Origin: Rhabdophis nuchalis
Lineage: Eukaryota; Chordata; Lepidosauria; Squamata; Natricidae
Direction: 5' to 3'
NCBI GenBank assembly: GCA_039707465.1
Contig: CM077648.1
Location: 69,521,619 to 69,585,618, forward strand
DNA length: 64,000 nt
A model generated the notes under the pieces. The model did no database searches. It was not told the DNA's origin and saw only the letters and a program-made list of their open reading frames with translations. The position numbers were made by a program, and so were the translations under genes. Of this stretch, positions 31,999-41,290 are shown piece after piece; position 1 is the first letter of the stretch; each line of letters begins with the position of its first letter.

Positions 31999-33085
31999 GC
32001 ATGACAATAATAAACAGAGATTCTACTTCAATATATAGTACAGTATTATCCTAATATATTGCTTGTCATCTATAATTTATCATTTGCTGGTTTAAGTTAA
32101 ATTTACATGGGCACTTTTCATGCCAATTAAAGCTTAAATTCAGATATTTTTGACATATTGAGAAACTAAAGTAGAACATTTGTGTGCTTATTGTACAATT
32201 CAATTTGAGGGTGTCTAAATTGAATAGTCTATAATGTCCAATTAACCTAGTACTAGTAGTAAGCTAATGGTGAATGAATTCATTTATGCTGAGCAACTGA
32301 AGTAGGAGATCTAAGTTATTTTGTTTGTGCCCATTGTCAGTAGAAGGTAAGACACCCTCCCTCTGGACTGCCAGGCACTGAGTCATTTAAGATTTGTGGA
32401 TAATTTTTAATAATCAATTAGACTAAACTCTGCCTTCTATTCTTGATGCCTTTATACTGGGAACAGCAGTTGTGAAACAAGCTTAAAGCTTAAAAGTTAA
32501 AATGTAAAGAAAAAATGGCTTATCATAAGAATCCATTCTTGCATTAAAATTACCAGTTAACTCAGAGTTTGGATATCATTAACTCAGAGTTTGGATATAG
32601 AGACAAAGATTCCTTTCATTACAACTCAGCAAGATGCCTTTATTTGTGACAAATGTTCACAGGAAAGGAAATAAACATTTGCTAATAAATAGCTGGGGCT
32701 TTCAATTTTTAATTTCGGAGGAGATGCCTTGGACAGCCAAATTAGAATGTGATTTTATAGAGATACACAGTGTAACTAGTTGAATTTAAAAAAGAACCCT
32801 GAAATAACCAAGGCACCCATTTCTCTTTCAGTTAGCTAGCCATATGGCTTGTATACTTAGGATAAGTAGATATACTAAAACTCATACCACCCTTCAGTAT
32901 TTTGCACTTCTGTCAAAATCACACAAACATACAAATAAACAAAAGAGATTCCAAATAGTTTCTACCAAGATTACTTATGTGAATACAACTGGATATTAAT
33001 TATGCACTTGTATTTTTATTGAATGATATAATTATGCAAAAAATAAACTTCATAGCCAACACAAATAATGATCTTGATTCAATAG
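31999..33085. other. Intron sequence
   Basis: AT-rich unique-looking DNA. The only oddity is a tandem 20-bp duplication (TAACTCAGAGTTTGGATAT) near 32560-32600. No ORF or element recognised. Confidence 0.5.
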
Positions 33086-33188
33086 AATTACAAAATGCAA
33101 CGTACAATGGAGTTGAAGTGTCCTGCTTTGAACTGTCCTGAGTCTGAACAAATATCCTTATCTAAAAGTTGTTGCAAACTTTGTAAAG
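33086..33188 (+). CDS. NELL2: NELL2-like gene, exon encoding the second half of the VWC domain
   Basis: A 103-bp exon between an acceptor (TTGATTCAATAG, 33085) and donor (AAAG|GTAAGA, 33189). It starts in phase 0, as the exon at 25369-25460 ends, and finishes in phase 1 after 34 codons. The peptide NYKMQRTMELK, then CPALNCPESEQISLSKSCC and KLCK, completes the VWC cysteine pattern. It resembles the NELL2 stretch with CPALDCPES..ITLS.SCCKVCKG as I recall it. The next NELL2 exon would start the EGF-like repeats, and nothing like it is seen later in this window. The pyrimidine tract is weak. The intron between the two exons is 7.6 kb and holds the Penelope, SINE and hAT insertions. Confidence 0.8.
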
Positions 33189-33258
33189 GTAAGATAAAAG
33201 AAAAAAACTAAAAAAAAATGCCTGCCATATTCATATAATTTTATCTTACAGAAATTTC

Positions 33259-33891
33259 TGTATTTTTCGGACTATAAGATGCACCTAGCTTTTAGAAAGG
33301 AAAACAAGAAAAAAAAATCTGCCTCTGCCACCCAGCAATTTGCATCCTTGCAGCAAACAGCCTTGTCAGTTTCAGCACAGGCTGATTTAGCACAAGCAGC
33401 TGATTGGCAGTTGGATCAGCCTTCCAGAATACCACTGATTTGTTGTTCCAAGCTGCGGGAATTGTCACTACCTATCACCGCCGTCACCGCCCATTGCCGT
33501 TGCCACCTCTGCTGCCTAGAATGGCCTGAAAATGGGATGCACAGAGGCTGAAAATGGGGTGCATGGAGGCAGAAAACGGGACGTGCTGAGGCCAAAAATT
33601 GGGCATGTGGAGACAGCAATAGGTGACAGCAGTGATGGACAGCAATGGTGGCAATGGGTGGTGGCAACCCCTGCAGCCTGGAACAGCTGATCAGTGGTAT
33701 TCTGAGAGGTAGGTCCAACTGCTTGTGCTAAATCTGTTTGCTCTTTGCTGCAAGGAGGAAAATTGCTGGGAGGCAGAGACCAAAATGTGGGGGCATGTGG
33801 GAAGGGCTTCAGCAACATTTGCTTTATAAGATGCACAGACATTTCCACTCATTTGGGGTGGGAGTGTATCTTATAGACCTAGAAATATGGT
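33259..33891. mobile_element. Foldback element (imperfect palindrome)
   Basis: Ends TGTATTTTTCGGACTATAAG and, reversed, CCATATTTCTAGGTCTATAAG are inverted repeats related to those at 24751 and 25100. The whole body is palindromic: CTTGCAGCAAACAG, TAGCACAAGCAG, CAGAATACCACTGAT and GGGATGCACAGAGGCTG at the left each recur in reverse complement on the right. The centre lies near 33560. No coding capacity seen. Confidence 0.75.
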
Positions 33892-34364
33892 ATTTTAAGC
33901 TTTTTAAAACCATATTTACTTCTTTATTGTAATATGCTAACTTAGCAAACTTTTAAAAAAATACTTGCCAGCATACAATATATGGAAAATAGATATAACA
34001 CAAATTGACATGAACATTTATTGAAAGTGAATTGTTTTGTACATAACAAACAATTATTATATGGTTGGTATGCAATAATTGTTCAGTTGGCATAGGTGTC
34101 AATTCCATGTGTCAGTTCCACTTCCTTAATTATTATGGAGTTGCTGAAGAGGTAGAAATTTGTTGGAATAATCTTGAGGTACCCCTTATGTGATAAAGCA
34201 TATTTTCACTAAGTTATATTCTCCAAACATTTGCATAACCATTTCATTTTTTAAAGAACACAGTTCTAATTATGAAAATAGCAAGGATTGTGTAATTTAT
34301 GCTTATGACTGAGCAACATTTTTTAAGATATCTGATGATTTATCAATTTTTTAAAGTATTCTAA
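33892..34364. other. Intron sequence
   Basis: AT-rich; nothing recognised. Confidence 0.5.
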
Positions 34365-34585
34365 GAGCCACAGTGGCTAGAATGCAGTACCACTGACTGC
34401 TGGCTGACTGCAATTTGGCAATTTGAATCTCACCAATCTCAAGGTTGACTGAGCCGTCTATCCTTCTGAGGTCAGTAAAATGAGGACCCAGATTGCTGGG
34501 GGCAATATGGTGACTCTAAACTGTTTAGAGAGAGCTTTAAAGCACTGTGAAGAAGTATATAAGTCTAAATGCTAATGCTATTTTG
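34365..34585 (+). repeat. tRNA-derived SINE (squamate type)
   Basis: GAGCCACAGTGGCTAGAATGCAGTA gives an A-box-like head, and GGCAATTTGAATCTCACC the B box. The conserved body follows: CCTTCTGAGGTCAGTAAAATGAGGACCCAG and GCTTTAAAGCACTGTGAAG. The end is TATATAAGTCTAAATGCTAATGCTATT. This is the layout of a common reptile SINE mobilised by LINE machinery. Confidence 0.75.
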
Positions 34586-34675
34586 TAAATTCTCAACATA
34601 CCATTATATTATAGAGTTTGAATAGTTTACAAGAAGCAATATTAATTCTGAGTGGCACTATAGTACACTTTAGTG

Positions 34676-35072
34676 CCGTGATGGTGAACCTATGGCACGG
34701 GTGCCACAGGTGGCACGCGGAGCCATTTCTGAGGGAACGTAAGGCATTGTCCTGTCAGCTCCAGCGCACATGAGCATGATGGCCAGCTGATTTTTGGGCT
34801 TGATTTTTGGCCAGTTTTTGCCCTCCTGAAGCCTCCAGAGGGAGAAAAATGGCCCAATGGGCAACCTGGAAGTCCATTCCTGAACTTCTGGTTTGTGTGT
34901 TGGGCCTTTTTTTGCCCTCCCCAGGCTCCAAAAAAGCTGTGTGCACATGCGCAGGGCAGCAGGGGACATGGCATGGGAGGCATTAAATTATGGGAGTGGG
35001 CACATGAGCGCACACAATAGTGCGAGTGTGTGTGTTTTTGGCACCCGAGGCGAAAAAGATTCGCCATCACTG
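34676..35072. mobile_element. hAT-type MITE
   Basis: Ends (C)CGTGATGGTGAACCT and, reversed, CAGTGATGGCGAATCT are terminal inverted repeats. The 8-bp duplications CTTTAGTG (34668-34675) and CTATAGTG (35073-35080) differ by one base. The interior has GGCACGGGTGCCACAGGTGGCACGCGGAGCC. No transposase; 397 bp. Confidence 0.8.
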
Positions 35073-35080
35073 CTATAGTG

Positions 35081-35565
35081 AGTGGGTAGCCGCGCTGAGT
35101 CTGAGATGTTGATTGAATATTTATGATTTTCTTCAGATAAGATGAATGGCTGCAAAAGTTGATGGAGTTAGCAGAGATAGCTAAACTGACTGGTTTGATA
35201 AAAGAAAAAAAATACTTTTGTTTCTATTTGGAAACCAATTCTGCACTTTGTGCCTGAGATGAAAAAAAAATGAAACTTTGATTTTGGGTTTTACCAATTA
35301 GATAGATTTGTTGATATAGAAATGGTTAGTTTATACTATTCTATAAAAGTAAAAACTTGAGGTTTGATATTAATATCTTATTTTATTGCACCAAAAGGAG
35401 TCAAAAGTCAACACCTTTTTTTCTTTTTCCCATCTTTTCTCCACTCTTTCCTTCCCTCTCCTCTTTCCTCCGCTATTTTTCATATTATTTGTTTTTGTAT
35501 TATATGTATTTTGTATTTGATACTATAAACTAATAAAAAGGGATGTGTGTGTGTGATATATTTCT
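35081..35565. other. Intron or intergenic sequence
   Basis: AT-rich; nothing recognised beyond a T/C-rich stretch at 35417-35470. Confidence 0.5.
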
Positions 35566-35605
35566 CACTTAGCTTTCGTTAGCAACTGCTAACATCGTCA
35601 GAGTG
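35566..35605 (-). ncRNA. Hammerhead-ribozyme-like motif
   Basis: Best of the three. On the minus strand: stem I strand CACT, core CTGACGA, stem II GTTAGC-loop AGTT-GCTAAC (6 bp), GAA, minimal stem III AGCT, cleavage base A, then stem I partner AGTG (4 perfect pairs). All conserved core positions are present. Folding is seen by eye; self-cleavage is inferred. Confidence 0.7.
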
Positions 35606-36165
35606 TAAAAGTCATTAAAGAGATATCTGCCTTATACAATGTTAATCAGTTTGGCCATTATGCGCATGACAGGCCCATCCACCTGCCTCCTAACTGTAAT
35701 TAGCATTCCTTCCTCCCTTATCGAAGCTGTGCCACAGTTTCAGATACCCACCATATATATGGATGCACCCTCCACGTGGATATTCCACTTTTACTCTAAA
35801 TGGGCTGTCGGGCTCTGGGTGTAATACAGTGTCTGATAAAGTCTGTGAAATAACCACTAAGCATGCAGATCGGATAGAGATGTGCATGCTCCTTTGCTTT
35901 AGCTATCCATGTGCTGCAGTATCCTATTGAATAATGCTTGGATGCAACTGACTTTATGCGTGGTGGGGTGATTACTCTTGTTGTGTAAAATGTGGTTTGT
36001 GCTGGGGATTTTTTTTGGTACACCTGTGTCAAGGCTTCCTTCAGAATTGTGGCTGACTAGCACATCTAGGAAGGCCAGCGTGTTGTTGACCTATTCTTCC
36101 ATCATAAATTGAATATCTGGGTATATGGAATTGAGGTTTCCCATGAATCTGGTCTTGGCCACAGC
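35566..36165 (-). pseudogene. Penelope-like element remnant (RT part) with a terminal repeat
   Basis: On the minus strand near 36155-36020 the text reads GNLNSIYPDIQFMMEE, a stop, NNTLAFLDVLVSHN and EGSLDTGVPKK. This matches the PLE reverse transcriptase region FL..IN.IHPNIQFTME...LPFLDVLV...DGSL. Several stops and frameshifts follow down to 35690. It ends at 35605-35566 in a hammerhead-like motif and then AT/GT repeats. It is more decayed than the pair at 25963-27337 and appears to be a different PLE family. Confidence 0.7.
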
Positions 36166-36173
36166 AACGCGCG

Positions 36174-36318
36174 GCGGGTACAGCTAGTAAACTAATAAAA
36201 AGGACAGCACACACACACACATGACATGTTTACCATTATTAAAAAAATAATGGTAAACATGTCATGTGTATGTGTGTGTATGTTGTCCTTTTTATTAGTT
36301 TACTAGCTGTACCCGCTA
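36174..36318. repeat. 145-bp near-perfect hairpin
   Basis: Arms of about 68 bp: GCGGGTACAGCTAGTAAACT at the left, and its reverse complement AGTTTACTAGCTGTACCCGC at the right. Both arms include GTCCT, an AC/TG run and CATGACATGTTTACCATTA. The loop is AT-rich near 36242. The outer ends carry the CTAGCTGTACCCGC motif also found at 45290. Confidence 0.9.
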
Positions 36319-36419
36319 TGCATTGCTGTGGCCAAGTTTGGTTAAATGAAAAAGTTTCCCCTCATAGACCCTCTCAGCAGCTGCCTTCCTTCTCTGCCTT
36401 GGTTTCCCCTCCCTTTCCC

Positions 36420-36750
36420 TCCCCTCCCTCTCTTACCCAACCTACTTACCTACCTACTGTATTTCTCCCTCTCTCTCTATCCCTCTACCTACCTACCTAC
36501 CTATTGTATTTCTCCCTCTATCCCTCTACCGACCTACCTGCTGTATTTATCCCTCTCCCTCTCTCCCCCTACCTACTTACCTATCTACCTACCTAGTGTA
36601 TTTCTCCCTCTCCCTCTCTCCACCTACCTACCTACCTACATACCTACCTAGTGTATTTTCCCTCTCTCTCTCTATTTCTCTACCTACCTACCTACCTACC
36701 TACCTACCTATCTACTGTATTTCTCCCTCTACCCCTCTACCTACCTACCT
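36420..36750 (+). repeat. CTACCTAC / TTTCTCCCTCTC minisatellite, left block
   Basis: A composite unit of (TACC)n, then (C)TGTATTTCTCCCTCTCCCTCT, with variable numbers of TACC. Starts after unique sequence containing GTTTCCCCTCATAGACCCTCTC and is cut at about 36750 by L2-5. ORFs of Tyr-Leu-Pro-Thr repeats are artefacts. Confidence 0.9.
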
Positions 36751-36963
36751 AATAATAATAATAATAATAATAAAACTGAATTTATTAACCGCTCCCTCTC
36801 CCCACAGGGACTCGGGGCGGTGCACAGGGAGAATAAAAACCATAAATATACAAAAATACATACAATTTAAAACAGATTAAACAAACACCTGTGCTAAAAT
36901 CCCATTAACTAAAAATCCCCACTCAATATAAATAAACAATTAAAAAACCCATAGAGAGAGAGA

Positions 36964-39900
36964 CTACCCTAGGCCGGCCAGGCGGAAAAGATGTGTCTTT
37001 AGTTTCAGGCGGAAGGAGCGGAGGTCCGTGGTCGTTCTAATATCGGGGGGAAGGTCGTTCCAGAGGGCCGGGCCCGCCACAGAGAGAGCCCTTCCCCTGG
37101 GCGTCGCCCGCTGACAAAGTCTAGTGGACGGCACCCGGAGAAGTCCCTCTCTGTGGGAGCGAATCGGCCGTGAGGATGTGTGAGGCAGGATCCGATCCCG
37201 CAGGTAGCTAGGTCCCGAGCCATGGAGCGCTTTAAAGATGATAACCAGCACCTTGAAGCGCACCCGGAAGACGACAGGCAGCCAGTGCAGCTCGCGCAAG
37301 AGCGGTGTTACATGGGTAAACCTAGTGGTTCCCATAATTGCTCGCGCGGCTGCATTCTGAACTAACTGAAGCCTCCGGGTGCACCTCAAGGGGAGCCCCA
37401 TGTAGAGGGAGTTGCAGTAGTCCAGTCGGGATGTCACGAGGGCATGAGTGACTGTGCGAAGGGCGTCCCGATCCAATAGGGGGCGCAATTGGCGAACCAG
37501 GCGAACCTGGTAAAACGCCCTCCTGGCCACGGCTGTCACTTGCTCTTCCATAGACAGCCGGGTATCCAGGAGGACTCCCAAATTGCGCGCCCCATCCACA
37601 GGGGCAAGATGTTCGCCCCCTATGGCCAGCGTTGGAGAAAGCTGGTTGAATCGGGCAGCCGGAAACCACAGCCACTCGGTCTTGGTCGGGTTGAGCCTGA
37701 GTCCGTTACTTCCCATCCAGATCCGCACGGCTTCCAGGCACTGGCACATCACCGCTACGGCATCGTTGGGGTGGTTTGGGGTAGATATATACAGCTGAGT
37801 GTCATCAGCGTAGAGATGGTACTCTACCCCAAAACCACGGATGATCTCACCCAGCGGCTTCATGTATGCATTAAACAAGAGAGGCGAGAGGACCGACCCC
37901 TGAGGCACCCCACATGTGAGGGGTCTCGGGGTCGACCTCTGCTCTCCTGCCAACACAAATTGCGATCGGCCAGAGAGGTAGGAGGAGAACCACCGTAAAA
38001 CGGTGCCTCCCACCCCCAACCCCCCCAGCCGATGCAATAGGATACCATGGTCGATGGTATCGAAAGCCGCCGAGAGGTCTAATAGGACCAGGATGGAGGA
38101 ACAACCCCCATCCCTGGCCCTCCAGAGATCATCCACCAACGCGACCAATGCCGTCTCGGTGCTATGCCCGGGCCGAAAGCCGGACTGGCGCGGATCTAGA
38201 TAATCAACTTCCTCCAGGTGACGGGGAAACTGTTGTGCCACCACACTCTCGACAACCTTCGCCAGAAAGGGAAGGTTGGAGACGGGACGATAGTTGGTTA
38301 AAAGAGCTGGGTCCAAAGAGGGCTTCTTAAGGAGGGGCCTCACCATAGCCTCTTTTAGGGAAGCAGGCAAGGAACCCTCACTCAAGGATGCGTTGACAAC
38401 CTCTTGGAGCCAGCCTCGTGTCACCTCCCAGGATGCCAGTACAAGCCAGGAGGGACACGGGTCCAATAAACATGTGGTGGCTCGCAGTCGTCCACGTAAC
38501 CTGTCCATATCCTCGGAAGCAACGGAGTCAAATTCCTCCCAAACAAGATCGGCCTCGTGGCATCCCACTGGGCCACGAATGGGGGCTAGCTCGTTCCGTA
38601 TCTGAGCGGTTTTGTCCTGCAGAAAAGTCACAAATTCCTCTGCTCTACCCTGTAGCGGGGCTTCCCGCACCCTCTGTTGCAGGAGGGAACGGGTCACCCT
38701 AAACAGGGCGGCAGGGCGGTTTTCTGCGGATGCTATGAGAGTGGCGCAATGATGACGTTTGGCCACTCTCAGCGCCACAATGTAAGTCCGTAAATGGGCT
38801 CTTACCTGTGTCCGGTCAGATTCGGAGCGAGTAGCCCTCCATCTTCCCTCTAGGCATCTCTTGCGGCGTTTCATCGCCCTCAGCTCCTCGGTGAACCAAG
38901 GAGCCGGGGCAGCTCGGCGCCGCACGAGAGGCCGCAAGGGCGCGACCCGATCCAAGGCTCCCGTGGCCGCAGTATTCCATGCGGCCACGAGGTCCTCCAT
39001 CGGGGCGCGGGTCAGGGGTACAGGAAGTGGCCCAAGCGCCGTCTGGAACCCAACAGGGTCCATCAGGCGCCTGGGGCGAAACCAGATAGGAAGTTCTGGT
39101 TCCGCCTCCCCGCAACGGGGAGTAGCGGTCGGAAGGTCGAGTCGGAGAAGTGAGTGGTCTGACCATGACAAGGGTGTGATGACTATATCCCCTATACCCA
39201 GATCACTCTTCCATTGGCCCGAGACAAAGATGAGATCCGGCGTATGTCCACCCTCGTGGGTGGGGCCTTGAATTAGTTGGGTCAGGTCCATGGCCGTCAT
39301 GGAGGCCATGAACTCCCGAGCTGCCTCGGATGATTCGCCCAACGATGGCAGATTAAAGTCCCCCATGACTACAAGTCTGGGGGTCTCAACTGCCACCGTA
39401 GCGATCACCTCCAGGAGCTCGGGCAGGGCTGCTGCTACATAGCGGGGAGCCAGGTATACAACCAGCAAGCCCAACTGCCTCCCTAGGCCCCACTTCACGC
39501 AGAGGGACTCACAACCGGTAGTCTGAGGCACAATGGTCTCTCTCGGCTCAAGGCCTTCCTTGATAATGACCGCTACCCCACCGCCCCTGCCTAGGGCCCG
39601 CGGCTGATGAAAAGCGCAGTAACCTGGTGGGCACATTTCGACGAGGGGAAGTCCTCCCTCGTGGCCCAACCAGGTCTCTGCAATTCCTACCAGGTCCGGC
39701 TCCCCCTCTGACACAAGGTCATGGACGAGGGGGGCTTTGTTGACCACGGACCTGGCGTTGCAAAACATCAGCCGCAGGCCCTGGCTCTGTATCCCCTGAC
39801 CACCTAGCCTACGGGGGTTGTGGCACCCGACCGTTTGTAACCAACGGCCACGTGCCACCAACCGGGAGGATGGGACTTGTCTCCCCTCGGCCCTGCCCCT

Positions 39901-40239
39901 CCCCACGACCGTCTGGATTGATATGCCCTCCGGCGGACCGATTTGTAATTCCCCCCTCATATCGGATCCTTCCGTCTCCTCCCGTCGGCTACTGGTCCGG
40001 CCCCTTCTTTCATGTTGTTCTGTCTCTATCTGTCTATGCCCACCCCCCTCCCTGGGACCCCCTAAAATAACCAATAATTTACCAATTAAAAATCCCCTAA
40101 GGCCGCGCTTCGCCCGTCTCTCCGGATTAATATATCCATCATCGAGACGGGCCCTCGATAGTGTAGAGGGCCAGACCTGCGAGAGCGGGGACTCTCGCAG
40201 CAGTAAAAGGTTAGCTCTGGAGTACATTATACTATGCAT
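36964..40239 (-). CDS. L2-clade endonuclease/reverse transcriptase polyprotein (intact ORF)
   Basis: 1,091 codons without interruption. The N-terminal ~150 residues (LLRESPLSQVWPSTLSRARL, then a Gly/Arg-rich stretch) have no motif I know. The APE-type endonuclease spans about residues 155-380: LMFCNARSVVNK, GIAETWLG, LVVMGDFNLPS and LSWSDHSLLR give the Asn, Glu, Asp/Asn and His catalytic blocks. RT is about 600-880: [55 protein letters not shown] and [13 protein letters not shown] with the catalytic YADD. The C-terminal region has [19 protein letters not shown] and [17 protein letters not shown]. The enzyme would nick target DNA and copy LINE RNA. No separate ORF1 is recognised. All key residues remain, so the copy may be recently active. 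Confidence 0.9.
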   Translation of the reverse strand: MHSIMYSRANLLLLRESPLSQVWPSTLSRARLDDGYINPERRAKRGLRGFLIGKLLVILGGPREGGGHRQIETEQHERRGRTSSRREETEGSDMRGELQIGPPEGISIQTVVGRGRAEGRQVPSSRLVARGRWLQTVGCHNPRRLGGQGIQSQGLRLMFCNARSVVNKAPLVHDLVSEGEPDLVGIAETWLGHEGGLPLVEMCPPGYCAFHQPRALGRGGGVAVIIKEGLEPRETIVPQTTGCESLCVKWGLGRQLGLLVVYLAPRYVAAALPELLEVIATVAVETPRLVVMGDFNLPSLGESSEAAREFMASMTAMDLTQLIQGPTHEGGHTPDLIFVSGQWKSDLGIGDIVITPLSWSDHSLLRLDLPTATPRCGEAEPELPIWFRPRRLMDPVGFQTALGPLPVPLTRAPMEDLVAAWNTAATGALDRVAPLRPLVRRRAAPAPWFTEELRAMKRRKRCLEGRWRATRSESDRTQVRAHLRTYIVALRVAKRHHCATLIASAENRPAALFRVTRSLLQQRVREAPLQGRAEEFVTFLQDKTAQIRNELAPIRGPVGCHEADLVWEEFDSVASEDMDRLRGRLRATTCLLDPCPSWLVLASWEVTRGWLQEVVNASLSEGSLPASLKEAMVRPLLKKPSLDPALLTNYRPVSNLPFLAKVVESVVAQQFPRHLEEVDYLDPRQSGFRPGHSTETALVALVDDLWRARDGGCSSILVLLDLSAAFDTIDHGILLHRLGGLGVGGTVLRWFSSYLSGRSQFVLAGEQRSTPRPLTCGVPQGSVLSPLLFNAYMKPLGEIIRGFGVEYHLYADDTQLYISTPNHPNDAVAVMCQCLEAVRIWMGSNGLRLNPTKTEWLWFPAARFNQLSPTLAIGGEHLAPVDGARNLGVLLDTRLSMEEQVTAVARRAFYQVRLVRQLRPLLDRDALRTVTHALVTSRLDYCNSLYMGLPLRCTRRLQLVQNAAARAIMGTTRFTHVTPLLRELHWLPVVFRVRFKVLVIIFKALHGSGPSYLRDRILPHTSSRPIRSHREGLLRVPSTRLCQRATPRGRALSVAGPALWNDLPPDIRTTTDLRSFRLKLKTHLFRLAGLG

Positions 40240-41290
40240 AAATAGTAAAGTTGTTAATAAATAATTAATAAATAGTTAATGTAGGTGAAATTCATCAGTG
40301 GGGCTGGGATTTAAAATACAAAGATTTTAAAAGAAATTAGAAGGTCGTTAGCCAAGATTTAAAGTCCTCAATTGATATTAAAATGAGATAAAGTGCAAAC
40401 AATAAGGATATAAAGATGGTACAGCTCGCAATGTCAGTTGAAAATAGTCAATCAATGAGTTGTTCCGGCCCAAGATCTTAGGACAAATCCCGTCTTTCGG
40501 GAGCATGGCTCAGTTCTCAGTCTCAGGGGGAAGTTAAGTTGGTCAGCATGGCCAGCATGGCCGTTCGCGTCCCTTTCGGCTCTCTCACCGCCGCCATCTC
40601 TATCTCTCCTGAGCCACCGCCTTCTCCACTGGCCTCTCAACGCTCCCACCATCGTCGGCCAGGCTTCCAGCGGCCGCTTCAGGGTTCCTCCACCAGCCTC
40701 TCGGCACTCACATGCCGCCATCATCCTTTAGCCTCCATACTCGCCATCGCCATCGCCACTGGCCTCCGGCGTTCTCCCCTCTCCGGCGCTCTCACCGCCG
40801 CCATCTCCCGCAGCCGCATTGCCACTCCATCTCCCGCGGCTGCGCCCCGTTCACCATCTTTCAAACACCTCTCCGCACCGCCATCCTCATTACCACCATT
40901 AACGCCGTTGCCGCTGGCCTCACGGCGCTCTCACCACCGTCTCTGCCCCCCGGACGAGCCACAGCTGACATCAGCGTCGGGAGCTTCTGGCCGCGACCGG
41001 CGCCTCCGCCCTGTTTCCGGCATCGGGGACGCCGGCCACCGCTCCGCTCCGGCTCCGGCCCCCACTTCAAATGGCCCGCTCACCGTCTGAGCGTCCCCGG
41101 AGCCGTGCCCACGCCCGACACCTCCGAAATCGCCGCGAACCTCATCCTGTAGTACCAGGATGGATTCCTTACAGATGCCCAGCCCTCTAAGCCATAAAAG
41201 AGGGCTGGGAGCACTAAGAAGGCTAACGAACCTCCACAGCCCGCACGGAGCTCCGGAGCTAACCCGCCATCTTGCGCACGCGCAGCTGCA
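40240..41290 (-). promoter_or_regulatory. 5' UTR / internal promoter region of L2-5
   Basis: AT-rich from 40240 to 40450, then strongly GC- and CpG-rich from 40540 to 41150, with repeated CCGCCATC-type motifs on the plus strand. It has no convincing ORF. A CpG-rich 5' UTR fits an internal LINE promoter. The outermost ~120 bp carry AAAAGAGGGCTGGG and a YY1-like site. Confidence 0.6.
41264..41274 (-). promoter_or_regulatory. YY1-like site at the L2-5 5' end
   Basis: The minus strand reads CAAGATGGCGG about 20 bp inside the element's 5' end. AAGATGGCGG is the YY1 consensus, and human L1 carries a similar site close to its start that fixes the transcription start. Function here is inferred. Confidence 0.5.

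Larger units (their letters stand above)
36751..41290 (-). mobile_element. Near full-length L2-clade LINE inserted in the minisatellite (L2-5)
   Basis: The 3' end at 36751 has an (AAT)n tail of about 8 units and the UTR motif CTCCCCACAGGGACTCGGGGCGGTGCACAGG. The 5' end near 41290 abuts the minisatellite. Length about 4.5 kb: 5' UTR of about 1 kb, one ORF, and a short 3' UTR. No poly(A). It is the most complete LINE in the window. Confidence 0.85.

Noticed and set aside
40539..41090. 183-codon plus ORF in the GC-rich L2 5' UTR
   Set aside because: Ser/Pro/Arg-rich translation of CpG-rich DNA, antisense to the element, with no motif.
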